Shown: positions 8,392 through 17,162, numbered from the stretch's first letter. The stretch is DNA of 64,000 nt from Roseivirga echinicomitans (GCF_001592935.1 NZ_LRDB01000012.1:328162-392161), one strand, 5' to 3'. Notes: generated by a model not told the origin, from the letters alone. Numbers and translations are program-made.

Positions 8392-8481
8392 GTCAGATAA
8401 TGGTTTCCAAAATCTACTTATAAATCATTGATTATCAAATCTGTAATTTACAAGGAGCACTGTTTTAAAAAGTAGAGTTGC

Positions 8482-8895
8482 TCAAATAGTAGCTATGCAC
8501 TTGAGTTCAATGGCAATAGGAGTAGGGAGTGAGTTAATTTCTACCGTAGTACGACAAGGTTGATTTTCTTTAAAGTATTCTGCGTATATGCGGTTGTATG
8601 TTTTGAAATCAGCTTTCATATTGGTGAGAAAAACGGTGACATCTACCAGCTGATCCCAGCTGCTACCAGCATCTTCCAGAATGAGTTTTACATTTTTGAA
8701 AACTGAGTGACACTGAGCTTCGATGTTGTAAGAGAGAATATTACCCTCAGCATCCAATTCAACCCCAGGGATTTTTTTTGTTCCTCGTTCTCTTGGCCCA
8801 ACTCCGGAAAGGAATAGCAGATTGCCTACTTTTCTGGCATGTGGGTATAAACCTACAGGTTCTGGCGCTCTATTGGAATTTAATTTGTCACTCAT
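8482..8895 (-). CDS. RidA family protein (2-aminomuconate deaminase-like)
   Basis: The 137-residue protein has the YjgF/RidA trimer fold: PVGLYPHARKVGNLLFLSGVGPR at the start, SVFKNVKLILEDAGSSWDQLVDVTVFLTNM centrally and the ligand-binding PCRTTVEINSLPTPIAIELKCIA at the end. The arginine in CRTT is the conserved carboxylate-binding residue. GPRERGTKKIPG resembles the 2-aminomuconate deaminase branch of kynurenine degradation, but no other gene of that pathway is here. It lies 9 bases downstream of a 91-aa gene and is probably cotranscribed with the genes starting at 10913. Confidence 0.88.
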   Translation of the reverse strand: MSDKLNSNRAPEPVGLYPHARKVGNLLFLSGVGPRERGTKKIPGVELDAEGNILSYNIEAQCHSVFKNVKLILEDAGSSWDQLVDVTVFLTNMKADFKTYNRIYAEYFKENQPCRTTVEINSLPTPIAIELKCIATI

Positions 8896-8904
8896 GATAT
8901 GTTC

Positions 8905-9180
8905 TTATTGCGGAGCCCAAATTTGCTTGGCGTTAATTTTCTCTAGTCTTGAAGGAATCGAAATCCTTTCAGATGATTTACAATAGAAAACAAAGCCTTT
9001 ATAAGAAGTGCTATATTGAAAATACTCCTTGAAAAACAGTTTGCCCTGATGTTCAATCACTAAACCATCATCCATTTTTGAAAGCATGTGGCTAAAGTCG
9101 TTGGCTTCTATTTTAACAATAGCGCCAGATGCCTTTATGGCTTGTTGAATGGCGGCTTGTGCCGCGGCTGCTGTACTCAT
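8905..9180 (-). CDS. Conserved 91-aa protein of Bacteroidota, unknown function
   Basis: This small soluble protein begins with an alanine-rich helix (AAAAQAAIQQAIKASGAIVKIE). A compact alpha/beta region follows, containing GLVIEHQGKLFFKEYFQYSTSYKGFVFYCKS, and it ends QIWAPQ. There is no signal peptide or membrane helix. I recall similar short proteins in other Bacteroidota but no assigned function. Its ATG overlaps the stop of the GNAT gene by four bases (9177-9180), so it is translationally coupled to it. Confidence 0.7.
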   Translation of the reverse strand: MSTAAAAQAAIQQAIKASGAIVKIEANDFSHMLSKMDDGLVIEHQGKLFFKEYFQYSTSYKGFVFYCKSSERISIPSRLEKINAKQIWAPQ

Positions 9181-9617
9181 TTCAAATGCTTTACAAGTTC
9201 AATCCGATAATTCTCAAGTTCGTCTTTTGGTTTCACATTAAAAATATCAAAGCCATTTTTAAGGGAGAAAGCCAGCATCGCTTTATGTCGGTTCAATGTT
9301 TTGAAACGAATTTTAGAATAACCATTATTCAAGGCCCAAACTTCCATTTCATCTGCTAAAGCCTTCGCCACGCCAAGTTTTCTGTACTCGGGCAAAACAC
9401 CACCTAACCAACTGTATAGAGAACCATCTTTGTGTTTGTGATAACCTACTTTGCAGCCTACCAGCTTATCTTCAATCTTAGCCAATAATATGATATGGAC
9501 TTTATCCTTGATTTTACCTTCGTAGTAATCGGATTCCAACAGTGGGTCAAATTCAGGAACACTTCCTAAGACCTTTAATGCCTCTTGGAGTGTTCCTTCA
9601 TAAATTTCTATTACCAT
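9177..9617 (-). CDS. GNAT family N-acetyltransferase
   Basis: The 146-residue protein has the GNAT core: a beta-strand LLAKIEDKLVGCKVGYHKH and then the acetyl-CoA pyrophosphate loop in LPEYRKLGVAKALADEM (about 95-110), matching (Q/R)xxGx(G/A). IRFKTLNRHKAMLAFSLKNGFDI is the typical C-terminal strand-helix-strand. The acceptor substrate cannot be told. It lies 6 bases downstream of the aminopeptidase P gene and overlaps the 91-aa gene by ATGA, in an apparent operon 10913-8482. Confidence 0.85.
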   Translation of the reverse strand: MVIEIYEGTLQEALKVLGSVPEFDPLLESDYYEGKIKDKVHIILLAKIEDKLVGCKVGYHKHKDGSLYSWLGGVLPEYRKLGVAKALADEMEVWALNNGYSKIRFKTLNRHKAMLAFSLKNGFDIFNVKPKDELENYRIELVKHLK

Positions 9618-9623
9618 TCTAAA

Positions 9624-10913
9624 TTAAGCGTTCATGATGCTTTCAATTTCATCTGCTTCAATTGGGATGTTACGCATTAGGTTGAACGTGCCATCCTTCG
9701 TAATAACTTCATCATCTTCCAATCGAATACCAAGGCCTTCTTCTGGAATGTAAATCCCTGGCTCTACGGTAAACACCATGCCTTCTTTAAATTCAGTATA
9801 AATGCTGGCTACATCATGCACATCTAATCCAATATGGTGAGACGTGCCGTGCATAAAGTACTTTTTATACGCTGGCCATTCTGGGTTTTCGTTGGCTATA
9901 TCTGTCTTATCAATCAGGCCTAAACCGATCAATTCGCTTGACATTATTTTACCTACTTCTTTATGGTATTCAGGAATTCTATTTCCCGGTGTTAACATGG
10001 CAGTAGCCTCTTTTTTCACTCTCAATACCGCATCGTAGACCTCACGCTGTCTTTTTGTGAATCTGCCATTTACTGGGATTGACCGGGTCATGTCCGCATT
10101 GTAGTTGGCGTATTCGGCTCCAACATCCAGGAGCATCACATCACCATCTTTCAACTGATCTTTGTTTTCAATATAATGAAGCACGCAAGCATTGGCGCCA
10201 CCACCAAGAATAGGAGTGTAAGCAAATCCTTTTGATCTATTCTTCGCAAACTCATATAGAAATTCAGCTTCAATTTCATATTCCCAAACGCCTGGCTTGG
10301 TTAATCCGAGTACTTTTCTGAATGCCTTTTCGGTAATGTTGCAGGCAGTTTGCATGAGTTCGATTTCGCGCTTCTCTTTTACGTTTCTTAAATCGTATAT
10401 GATCGGAGCGAGTCTTTCGTACTCATAATTTGGGTAGGTGGCATGACACCATTTGCTAAACCTATCAGTACGCGTTTCTACTTCTGTGGCATTACGAATA
10501 TGCTCGTTTTGATAGAGGTATATGTTCTCTATTTCGGCCAGCATGGTATTGAAAGTGTTTTCGAATTTATCAGTCCAAATTACCGTCTGAATCCCTGAAG
10601 TTTCTGTGGCCTCTTCTTGCGTATATTTATGTCCTTCCCAAACAGCAATGTGTTCATTGGTTTCGCGTACAAAGAGTACTTCTCTGAATTTTGGGTCTGG
10701 AAAGTCAGGGGCAATTACTAAAACGGACTCTTCTTGATCGATTCCCGAAAGGTACAGCATGTTGCTGTTTTGGCGGAATGGCATGGTACCATCTGCATTG
10801 GTAGGCATAACATCGTTAGAGCAAACTACAACAACTGAGTTTGGCTTTAAACGGGCTTTTAGTTTTGCTCTGTTCTTAATAAACAGGTCTTTTCCTATTG
10901 CTTCGTATCTCAT
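9624..10913 (-). CDS. Aminopeptidase P family metallopeptidase (M24B)
   Basis: The 429-residue enzyme is predicted to remove N-terminal residues ahead of proline. An N-terminal creatinase-like domain (1-170) precedes the pita-bread domain. The dinuclear metal ligands are visible: the Asp pair in LLDVGAEYANYNADMTRS, His in GTSHHIGLDVHD, and two Glu in FTVEPGIYIP and IRLEDDEVI. There is no signal peptide, so it is cytoplasmic. It is the first gene of the minus-strand run leading to GNAT, the 91-aa protein and the RidA-family gene. Confidence 0.93.
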   Translation of the reverse strand: MRYEAIGKDLFIKNRAKLKARLKPNSVVVVCSNDVMPTNADGTMPFRQNSNMLYLSGIDQEESVLVIAPDFPDPKFREVLFVRETNEHIAVWEGHKYTQEEATETSGIQTVIWTDKFENTFNTMLAEIENIYLYQNEHIRNATEVETRTDRFSKWCHATYPNYEYERLAPIIYDLRNVKEKREIELMQTACNITEKAFRKVLGLTKPGVWEYEIEAEFLYEFAKNRSKGFAYTPILGGGANACVLHYIENKDQLKDGDVMLLDVGAEYANYNADMTRSIPVNGRFTKRQREVYDAVLRVKKEATAMLTPGNRIPEYHKEVGKIMSSELIGLGLIDKTDIANENPEWPAYKKYFMHGTSHHIGLDVHDVASIYTEFKEGMVFTVEPGIYIPEEGLGIRLEDDEVITKDGTFNLMRNIPIEADEIESIMNA

Positions 10914-11066
10914 AATCTATGTTTTTATGAATTCAGACGAAATAACTAGGAAAAAGGGAGAAAAGGAAGGAAACCACATTAAGTCTTATTCACGATTCTT
11001 TTATGATTCCGTCTGCTGGGGATGATTTTTAAATAGCGCATCTGTTTCTTATTTACCTTTTTGCCT

Positions 11067-11074
11067 TACCTTTG
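11067..11074 (+). promoter_or_regulatory. -7 element of the LuxR-type regulator gene
   Basis: TACCTTTG is a perfect TAnnTTTG. A weak TGTTTC lies at about the -33 position (11043-11048). The same -7 octamer recurs before the haem receptor gene at 11801. In both places it is followed by nearly the same 15-mer (11080-11094 here). Confidence 0.55.
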
Positions 11075-11104
11075 TGTGGAATTAGTCTAAATAAGAATAG
11101 TTAA

Positions 11105-11737
11105 TTGAGTCTCGCCCCACTTTACATCTGTTTCCCCCAGTACTTAATTCAGCAGGGATTGCTGGCTTTGGCCAATAATAGTGGGCATTATAGTGATATT
11201 AAGGTGTTCAGGCATACGGCAGAACTTAAGGAATCTATTGGAAGTCATAATAAAGAAACCGTAATCTTAGACTACCTCAATGAAGATGAAAATTTCGTGC
11301 ATGAACTCAATCGTTGGATTCAAACGCACCCTAATTTGAATGTGCTGGTAATTACCGATGATTTAGACAGCAACCGAATTCGGAGTGTACTGAAAATGGG
11401 GGTGAGCGGTTTCTTAACGAAATCCTGTAGCGAAGCCGAAATACTCGAAGCCATCAGTGCTATTAAAAATGGTAAGACGTTTTTCTGCAACAGGGTGTTG
11501 AAGGCCTTAGTAGATGACGGCAACGAATACTTTGAACTTTCGGAAAGAGAGAAGGAGGTGGTGAAACTTATCGCTGTCGGTAATTCATCATCAGAAATAG
11601 CTGAAACGCTTATCATCAGTATCCATACGGTAAACTCGCACCGCAAAAACATACTCAAAAAACTGAAACTTAAATCCCCCACAGAGCTCATCATCTTTGC
11701 TGCAGAACAAGGTTGGGTGAGTTTAGAACGAAAGTGA
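11105..11737 (+). CDS. LuxR/NarL-type response regulator of the haem locus
   Basis: The 210-residue protein has a receiver-like domain (about 1-120) with a possible phosphoacceptor in VILDYLNED and K in GFLTKSCSEAE. A C-terminal LuxR HTH follows: LSEREKEVVKLIAVGNSSSEIAETLIISIHTVNSHRKNILKKL. The acidic pocket near the N-terminus is poorly conserved (no clear DD pair), so phosphorylation may be dispensable; no histidine kinase is adjacent. It starts at TTG 11105. It precedes the TonB receptor/HmuY operon with 101 bases between, suggesting it regulates haem uptake. Confidence 0.85.
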   Translation: MSLAPLYICFPQYLIQQGLLALANNSGHYSDIKVFRHTAELKESIGSHNKETVILDYLNEDENFVHELNRWIQTHPNLNVLVITDDLDSNRIRSVLKMGVSGFLTKSCSEAEILEAISAIKNGKTFFCNRVLKALVDDGNEYFELSEREKEVVKLIAVGNSSSEIAETLIISIHTVNSHRKNILKKLKLKSPTELIIFAAEQGWVSLERK

Positions 11738-11778
11738 ATCACTAATGCTAGTGATTATTTTCCCTAGCATTAGCGATT
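11737..11778. promoter_or_regulatory. Overlapping inverted repeats between the regulator and the haem operon
   Basis: Two mutually exclusive pairings exist. AATCACTA (11737-11744) pairs with TAGTGATT (11749-11756) across ATGC, a perfect 20-base dyad. Alternatively, AATCACTAATGCTAG (11737-11751) pairs with CTAGCATTAGCGATT (11764-11778) at 14 of 15 positions. The dyad could be the binding site of the LuxR-type dimer encoded just upstream; the longer hairpin could end the regulator transcript. The right arm touches the -33 element of the next promoter. Confidence 0.5.
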
Positions 11779-11808
11779 GTTCGTCAGCTTAAAACCCAAC
11801 TACCTTTG
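11777..11808 (+). promoter_or_regulatory. Promoter of the haem uptake operon
   Basis: TTG at 11777-11779, a 21-base spacer and TACCTTTG at 11801-11808 fit the phylum consensus. Transcription is expected near 11815, inside the operator-like palindrome 11808-11836. The leader to the GTG at 11839 is about 24 bases. Confidence 0.6.
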
Positions 11809-11836
11809 TGTTATTAAGAATTAATCTAAATAACAC
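11808..11836. promoter_or_regulatory. 29-base palindromic operator candidate at the haem operon start site
   Basis: Arms GTGTTATTAAGA and TCTAAATAACAC flank a short A/T core. Apart from single mismatches within each half, the whole 29 bases read the same on both strands. Its right half (AATTAATCTAAATAA, 11819-11833) recurs at 14 of 15 positions before the regulator gene at 11080-11094. The position over the transcription start fits repression, for example by an iron- or haem-responsive regulator of Fur or DtxR type. Which regulator binds is inference. Confidence 0.55.
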
Positions 11837-11838
11837 TC

Positions 11839-14112
11839 GTGCGCAGCGCATTTACCTTCATATTCATCCTCATTTGTCCAGCCGTATTTGGGCAAGAGAT
11901 CACGGTTACAGACCAAAATACAGGAACACCCATTGAAGGGGTGGCCTTTATGTTTCAGCCCATCAATGGAGGTTATAGTGGTCATGTGATATCTGACAAT
12001 CAAGGGCATGTAAACCTTAAGGCAGTTGACTTTCCTATCGTCATAAAAACCCAGCATGTCGGTTATCAGTCTTTTTCTGACACCCTAAAGGTTTCGAAAG
12101 ATTACGTGATTAAGCTCGTGCCGAAGAATGTTCAACTCGATGATTTCATCGTTACAGGACAGTTTAATCCGCAGTCCGCAGAGCAATCGGTTTTCACTGT
12201 AAAAGTGATTGACCAAGAAGAGATAAAAGCACGAGGTGCGGTTAATCTATCCGAAGCGCTTTCCAACACTTTGAACATTCGCTCTTCGCAAGATCTGGCC
12301 ATCGGAAGCTCAGGAATTAGCATGCAAGGTATTTCTGGCCAGAATGTGAAAATTCTGTTGGATGGAATTCCGCTGGTCAACCGAAACGGAAATGGAAATG
12401 CAGCCGATCTTTCGCAAATCAACCTGAATAATATCGAAAGGATTGAGATTGTGGAAGGCCCAATGGCGGTGAATTATGGTGCGAATGCTTTGGCCGGAGT
12501 AATCAACCTTATTTCTTTTAAAGATGCAGAAAACACCACTGAAATCTCGGTGGGATTGCAAGAGGAAACGGTAGGTTCTGAGTTCGGTACGGGAGAAGGA
12601 AAGCACATTCAAAGCATAGATGTAAAACAGCAGATTGCTAACCAGTGGTTTGGGCAAATTGGTGTACTGCACAACGACTTCAAGGGTTTTCAGGGGAACC
12701 AAATAGGAAGACCAAAGGAATGGAACCCTAAAGAGCAATATCAGGCGAATGCCTTAATCAGGTTTAGCCCAAAGAATCACTCCATTTACTACCGATTTGA
12801 TTTCTTGGATGAGACGATCAATGGCCTCGGTAAGTCGAACAATAATTATTTACCCTCGGGAGAAAATCAGCCTTTCGCTATTGATGAAAAGTACTTGACT
12901 CAGCGTGCTATTCATCATGTTCAAGCGGAAGGCAAACTCCCTTTTTTGAGCCGATACAATGCTTTTGCCTCATATTCTGATTTTGAAAGAGTAAAATCCA
13001 AGCTGTCTAAAAACTTGGTTACTGGTGAAGAACGATTAACCACTGCCGATGGTGACCAAGACGTAAGCACTTATAAAGTGTGGGAGTTTGGTGGCACTGG
13101 ATACTTGGCATTTTCTGATAAACTCGACCTGCAAACTGGCTATAACCTAAGTTTCGAAAAAGTAGGCGGAGGTAGAATTCAAGAGGGTGAACAAGAGATC
13201 AATGACATCGCTATTTATGGTTCATTAGAATGGAAGATGGTTGATAATATTCTTGTCCGACCAGGGCTGCGTTTGGCCACCAACAGCACTTTCGGAACGC
13301 AGCTCATTCCTTCGGTGCAAATCAAGAAATCTTTTGATGGGAATGCAGACTTGAGACTCTCTTATGGAAGAGGCTATCGTGCACCTTCAGTGCGTGAACT
13401 CTATTTTGAATTTGTTGATTCGAACCACAGGATTTACGGAAATGAGAACCTTAATCCAGAATTTTCGCATCATTTCAGTTCCAACTTCACTAAATCTTAC
13501 GAGGTGGGAAATGCTAAGTCTGAGGCTGGAATTAACCTCTTCTATAATACAATTGACGACCAAATTGGGATCGCACAATCAGCCTCTGATGCTACCGCTA
13601 CTACTTATGTGAATATAGATAAATACAAAACTTTGGGGCTTGGTGTCAATCAGAAAATGGAATGGGCGAAGCTTTCTACAAGTATTGGAATTTCTTATGT
13701 AGGCCGATATAATCGGCTAGATGATGACCAACAAGGCGATCTTGATGAGTTTTTCTACACCCCAGAACTCAATGGAAATGTTCAATACGACTGGACAACA
13801 ATAGGAACAAAGATCAATGTTTTCTACAAATACACAGGGGCATTAAGAAATTACATTTTCTCAGAAAATACTGCTGGCGAACAAGAGGTAATCATTGGTG
13901 AAGTAGAAGGATATCACTGGTTGGATTTAACCTTGTCCAAAACGTTTTTCACCCATTTCGATATGATCCTCGGGGCAAGAAACCTTCTAGACATTCAAAG
14001 AATCAACAACTCAGGAGTTTCAGGCGGAACGCACTCTGGTGGTGCTTCTGTGCCTGTATCCTATGGAAGAAGCTATTTTATAAAATTAAACTATAACCTA
14101 AAATTAAAATGA
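11839..14112 (+). CDS. TonB-dependent outer membrane receptor, probable haem receptor (HmuR-like)
   Basis: The 757-residue protein starts at GTG 11839 with a signal peptide (cut after VFG, about 17-18). A carboxypeptidase-regulatory-like domain (about 19-90), a plug domain with LDGIPLVNRNG and ERIEIVEGPMAVNYGANALAGVINLI (about 115-230) and a 22-strand barrel ending in SYGRSYFIKLNYNLKLK follow. It overlaps the HmuY gene by ATGA (14109-14112). The HmuY partner makes haem the likely ligand. An operator-like palindrome lies directly at the transcription start. Confidence 0.9.
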   Translation: MRSAFTFIFILICPAVFGQEITVTDQNTGTPIEGVAFMFQPINGGYSGHVISDNQGHVNLKAVDFPIVIKTQHVGYQSFSDTLKVSKDYVIKLVPKNVQLDDFIVTGQFNPQSAEQSVFTVKVIDQEEIKARGAVNLSEALSNTLNIRSSQDLAIGSSGISMQGISGQNVKILLDGIPLVNRNGNGNAADLSQINLNNIERIEIVEGPMAVNYGANALAGVINLISFKDAENTTEISVGLQEETVGSEFGTGEGKHIQSIDVKQQIANQWFGQIGVLHNDFKGFQGNQIGRPKEWNPKEQYQANALIRFSPKNHSIYYRFDFLDETINGLGKSNNNYLPSGENQPFAIDEKYLTQRAIHHVQAEGKLPFLSRYNAFASYSDFERVKSKLSKNLVTGEERLTTADGDQDVSTYKVWEFGGTGYLAFSDKLDLQTGYNLSFEKVGGGRIQEGEQEINDIAIYGSLEWKMVDNILVRPGLRLATNSTFGTQLIPSVQIKKSFDGNADLRLSYGRGYRAPSVRELYFEFVDSNHRIYGNENLNPEFSHHFSSNFTKSYEVGNAKSEAGINLFYNTIDDQIGIAQSASDATATTYVNIDKYKTLGLGVNQKMEWAKLSTSIGISYVGRYNRLDDDQQGDLDEFFYTPELNGNVQYDWTTIGTKINVFYKYTGALRNYIFSENTAGEQEVIIGEVEGYHWLDLTLSKTFFTHFDMILGARNLLDIQRINNSGVSGGTHSGGASVPVSYGRSYFIKLNYNLKLK

Positions 14113-15200
14113 CGAACAGTAAATACACATTGAAGTTAATTCTTGCTTTAGTAGCGATTGGCTTCTTAAATGCCTGCGATGGGGAAGATGATCAGCCTAA
14201 AGTTGATCCTGCGGTTTCCAGTGCAATTATAGATGCAGAGGTAGGAGGGGCAGACCAACCAAACCAAGTTTTCATCGACTTTTCTTCTAAAACTCAAACG
14301 GTAGTGAATCGTGCTTCTTGGGATTTAGGTTTCTATACAGGTAGCGAGTTCAGGGTAATTCTGAATAACCCTTCGAGCATGCTTACTCAAGCGATTGATA
14401 AGAATGATTTAGCACAAGTAACTGCGGAAGATACCGTTGGAATGGGGGCTCAAATGGATATAGATGCCATTTTCGGTTCATTGTTTGGAGCGCCTGCAGA
14501 GTGGTTGCCACAAGCGCAAACTTGGATGGATCAGCCTGATGGTTCTCTGGAAGGAACAGCCATAGCGGAAATCTCTGCCACTGCTGATCAAAATAAGGTC
14601 TACATCATTAACCGTGGTAAAAATGCTGATGGAACGGCCAGAGGCTGGATGAAAGCTCGTTTCTTAAGAGAGGGGAGTGGGTACAAAATGCAGTATGCAG
14701 AGATCAATGCTACCACTTTTAGTGAATTACAGATCAACAAAGACAGTGACTATAACTTCAATTACGTCAATTTCAACCAAGGCTTAGTAAACGTAGAGCC
14801 AGAGAAAGCCAAATGGGATATTTGCTTTACTGTTTTCACTAACCTTTTACCCATTGACGCAACTTCGAAAATACCTTATGCCTATAAAGACTTTGTGATC
14901 CAAAACAGGACCAATGTGGAAATAGCGGAAGTAGCGGTGGCAGACTTTGCCTATGAAGATTTCACTTATACCAACTCAACTGATTTAAGCTATTCTTCAG
15001 ATTTAGCTACGATTGGAAGCAATTGGAGAATTGTTGCACAGCCTGGCTCAGACAAAGAAACGGGAGCTAATCCAGACCTTTTCTATGTAGTGAAGGATAG
15101 TGATGATAACTATTATAAACTAAAATTTACTAGGATGTTAGACCCAATTTCTGGTGAAAGAGGCTACCCACAAATTCAGTACGATTTGTTGGTTCAATAA
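14109..15200 (+). CDS. HmuY family haem-binding lipoprotein
   Basis: The 363-residue protein has a lipobox FLNAC (C23) and then the HmuY pattern: VFIDFSSKTQTVVNRASWDLGFYTGSEFRVILN near residues 55-90 and a second KWDICFT segment. HmuY proteins are surface lipoproteins that take haem from host or environmental haemoproteins and hand it to the TonB receptor. It is translationally coupled to the receptor gene, so stoichiometric expression is expected. Confidence in the family is high; haem ligand residues are not identified. Confidence 0.88.
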   Translation: MTNSKYTLKLILALVAIGFLNACDGEDDQPKVDPAVSSAIIDAEVGGADQPNQVFIDFSSKTQTVVNRASWDLGFYTGSEFRVILNNPSSMLTQAIDKNDLAQVTAEDTVGMGAQMDIDAIFGSLFGAPAEWLPQAQTWMDQPDGSLEGTAIAEISATADQNKVYIINRGKNADGTARGWMKARFLREGSGYKMQYAEINATTFSELQINKDSDYNFNYVNFNQGLVNVEPEKAKWDICFTVFTNLLPIDATSKIPYAYKDFVIQNRTNVEIAEVAVADFAYEDFTYTNSTDLSYSSDLATIGSNWRIVAQPGSDKETGANPDLFYVVKDSDDNYYKLKFTRMLDPISGERGYPQIQYDLLVQ

Positions 15201-15277
15201 GCATTTGCCGAAAGGTCAGAAACTCCAATTAATCAGGTTTAAATAAGCATTAATACACGTTCAAATAAATAGTAAAA

Positions 15278-16189
15278 ATGAAGAATATACTCATTTGCCT
15301 AATGCTAGTAATGTCTACACTAGCTGTGGCACAAAGCAAGAAGAAACAAGACCAACAAGCGATCAAAGAAATGTGTGGCTGTTATGAAATCACTTTCAAT
15401 TTTGCAGAAACATTTGATTATCAAAGAGATTACCAATTCCATGATAACTACAGAACCAAAGGTTTTGAGTGGGCCCAATTGATAAAAGATGAGAAGGAAG
15501 AAATCTCAATTCAACATTTGTTAATCGTTGGGGGAGGTCAAATTGTGAAACATTGGAGGCAGGATTGGCTTTACGAAAACACAGCACTTTACAGTTATGT
15601 GAAGGACAATAGCTGGGAGCTTCACACCTTACCAAAATCGGAAGTAAAAGGCCAATGGTCACAGAAAGTTTATCATGTAGATGACAGTCCACGTTATGAG
15701 AGTTCAGGTTCATGGGTACATGTAGATGGAAAGCATTATTGGGAAGGCGCTTCTGATTCCCCCTTACCAAGAAGGGAGTATTCAAAGCGTAGCGACTACA
15801 ATGTGATGCTTCGAACCAATAGACATGAACTCACTGATTTTGGATGGATTCATGAGCAAGACAATGGAAAGGTAAATCGTACCGAAAAAGGAGATGAACT
15901 TTTAGCCGAAGAAAAAGGCATGAATGTCTACACTAAAGTAGATGACAGTAAATGTGAAGCAGCACAAGAGTGGTGGAAGAAAAATGAGCAATACTGGGCA
16001 GATGTGAGGTTGGTTTGGGATGAAGTATATGGAGCGAATCCTGATTTTAGCTATGCTGAAAGCCTGAATGATAAAATGCTTTACGAAGTACTTTTTGCTT
16101 TAGGCGATGAAATGGCTACTGCCGACAATTACAATAGCATGGAAGTTCAAACTAAAGTGTCAGAGATCATTAAATCATACATGGATTAG
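15278..16189 (+). CDS. DUF6607 family secreted protein
   Basis: The 303-residue protein has a signal peptide (cut after VAQ, about residue 19). The family-typical start MCGCYEITFNFAETF is followed by a Trp/Tyr-rich beta domain with HLLIVGGGQIVKHWRQDWLYE, SYVKDNSWELH and VHVDGKHYWEG. It is 77 bases downstream of HmuY in the same direction and before a terminator, so it is the third gene of the haem operon. DUF6607 has no known function. Its repeated location next to HmuY (my recollection) suggests a periplasmic or surface role in haem handling. Confidence 0.75.
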   Translation: MKNILICLMLVMSTLAVAQSKKKQDQQAIKEMCGCYEITFNFAETFDYQRDYQFHDNYRTKGFEWAQLIKDEKEEISIQHLLIVGGGQIVKHWRQDWLYENTALYSYVKDNSWELHTLPKSEVKGQWSQKVYHVDDSPRYESSGSWVHVDGKHYWEGASDSPLPRREYSKRSDYNVMLRTNRHELTDFGWIHEQDNGKVNRTEKGDELLAEEKGMNVYTKVDDSKCEAAQEWWKKNEQYWADVRLVWDEVYGANPDFSYAESLNDKMLYEVLFALGDEMATADNYNSMEVQTKVSEIIKSYMD

Positions 16190-16247
16190 ATTGTAGGAGC
16201 TGGGTGAAAGTCCGTCAAGGGAGTTTTGCGCCAAATGGTTTTACTGG

Positions 16248-16279
16248 AAAGAGCACTTTGGAAGAGGTGCTCTTTTTTT
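16248..16279 (+). terminator. Terminator of the haem operon
   Basis: AAAGAGCAC (16248-16256) pairs with GTGCTCTTT (16267-16275) across a 10-base loop, followed by a T run. It ends transcription after DUF6607. Confidence 0.8.
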
Positions 16280-16368
16280 ATGACTAGTCTCTATAAAAAA
16301 AAACACGTACCGAAATGAGGAGATCGGTACGTGAATAACTACAAACTAAATCATCTATGATTGATTTC

Positions 16369-16944
16369 TTATTTGATGGTTACGTTGAAGGTTACACTGA
16401 TGTCCGTTTCTCCACCAGCATTGGTAGGGCTTCCTGTACTAACACCAGAAGCATCTTTGTCTGGTTCGTGAATAAGCAGCACTTGTAAAGTTCCAGTACC
16501 TGCAGCACCAAGTAAAACAGAGCCCGACAAACCAATTGGTTTTGTGTTGACGTCTTCGTCTCCGTATTGGTAAGTGAAATTAATATTGTTGGCGACAAAG
16601 AACACTTGATGCTCATCACCTTCTTCCTCTACCTCTAAAGTAATATTTTCTGCAGGTGATTCCGCTTCATTTAAGAAAGCCACGCTTACATCATATGAAC
16701 CATTTGCGGCCAACTCTACCGGGTTGGTGATTTCTGGGTCATCTCCTCCAGTTCCATCAAGGTCCTTAAAGATTGCTTCAACGGTTTCTCCTTCATTGGG
16801 GCCAGTTCCAGTAAAAGTCACCTTTAAGGTGGTGATAAGTTCTTCTTCATTTACCGGCTCTGGATCGTCCGAACCACATGCCGTTGTGGTTAAAAGGGCT
16901 GCAAATACAGCTAATGAATAAAGCTTGATACGTGTAAATTTCAT
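16369..16944 (-). CDS. Conserved Bacteroidota lipoprotein, unknown function
   Basis: The 191-residue protein has a lipobox TTTAC (C23) followed by an acidic linker (GSDDPEPVNEEELITT). A single beta-sandwich-like domain contains SYDVSVAFLNEAESPAENITLEVEEEGDEHQVFF and ends GETDISVTFNVTIK. Homologues are common in the phylum, sometimes under a periplasmic-binding-fold name, without tested function. It is convergent with the haem operon and has its own upstream region. It could be part of metal or haem uptake, but only proximity suggests that. Confidence 0.7.
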   Translation of the reverse strand: MKFTRIKLYSLAVFAALLTTTACGSDDPEPVNEEELITTLKVTFTGTGPNEGETVEAIFKDLDGTGGDDPEITNPVELAANGSYDVSVAFLNEAESPAENITLEVEEEGDEHQVFFVANNINFTYQYGDEDVNTKPIGLSGSVLLGAAGTGTLQVLLIHEPDKDASGVSTGSPTNAGGETDISVTFNVTIK

Positions 16945-17113
16945 AATTATTGAACGTTGTGTTTCTAAATATACTTAAATATCACTATTGATACGAGAAT
17001 TGTATATGCAACAATAGTGCAAGTGCAACGTTGTTGCAAGTAATTGAAACAAAATTATTCTCAATTCTTTATTAATGGTGAATAATTGTGCCGTTTGGTT
17101 TGCTGGAAAATAA

Positions 17114-17139
17114 AAAAGACCGCTTTAAAGCGGTCTTTT
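17114..17139 (-). terminator. Terminator of the alanine dehydrogenase gene
   Basis: A perfect 26-base palindrome (AAAAGACCGCTTT and its complement) lies 24 bases after the ald stop codon. The A/T ends give T runs on both strands. Confidence 0.85.
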
Positions 17140-17162
17140 AATATTTATAGCATTGAACGTGA

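Noticed and set aside
16190..16235. A stretch with GGTGAAAGTCC resembling parts of group II introns or cobalamin riboswitches
   Set aside because: None of the surrounding conserved elements is present, and it lies after, not before, the DUF6607 gene.
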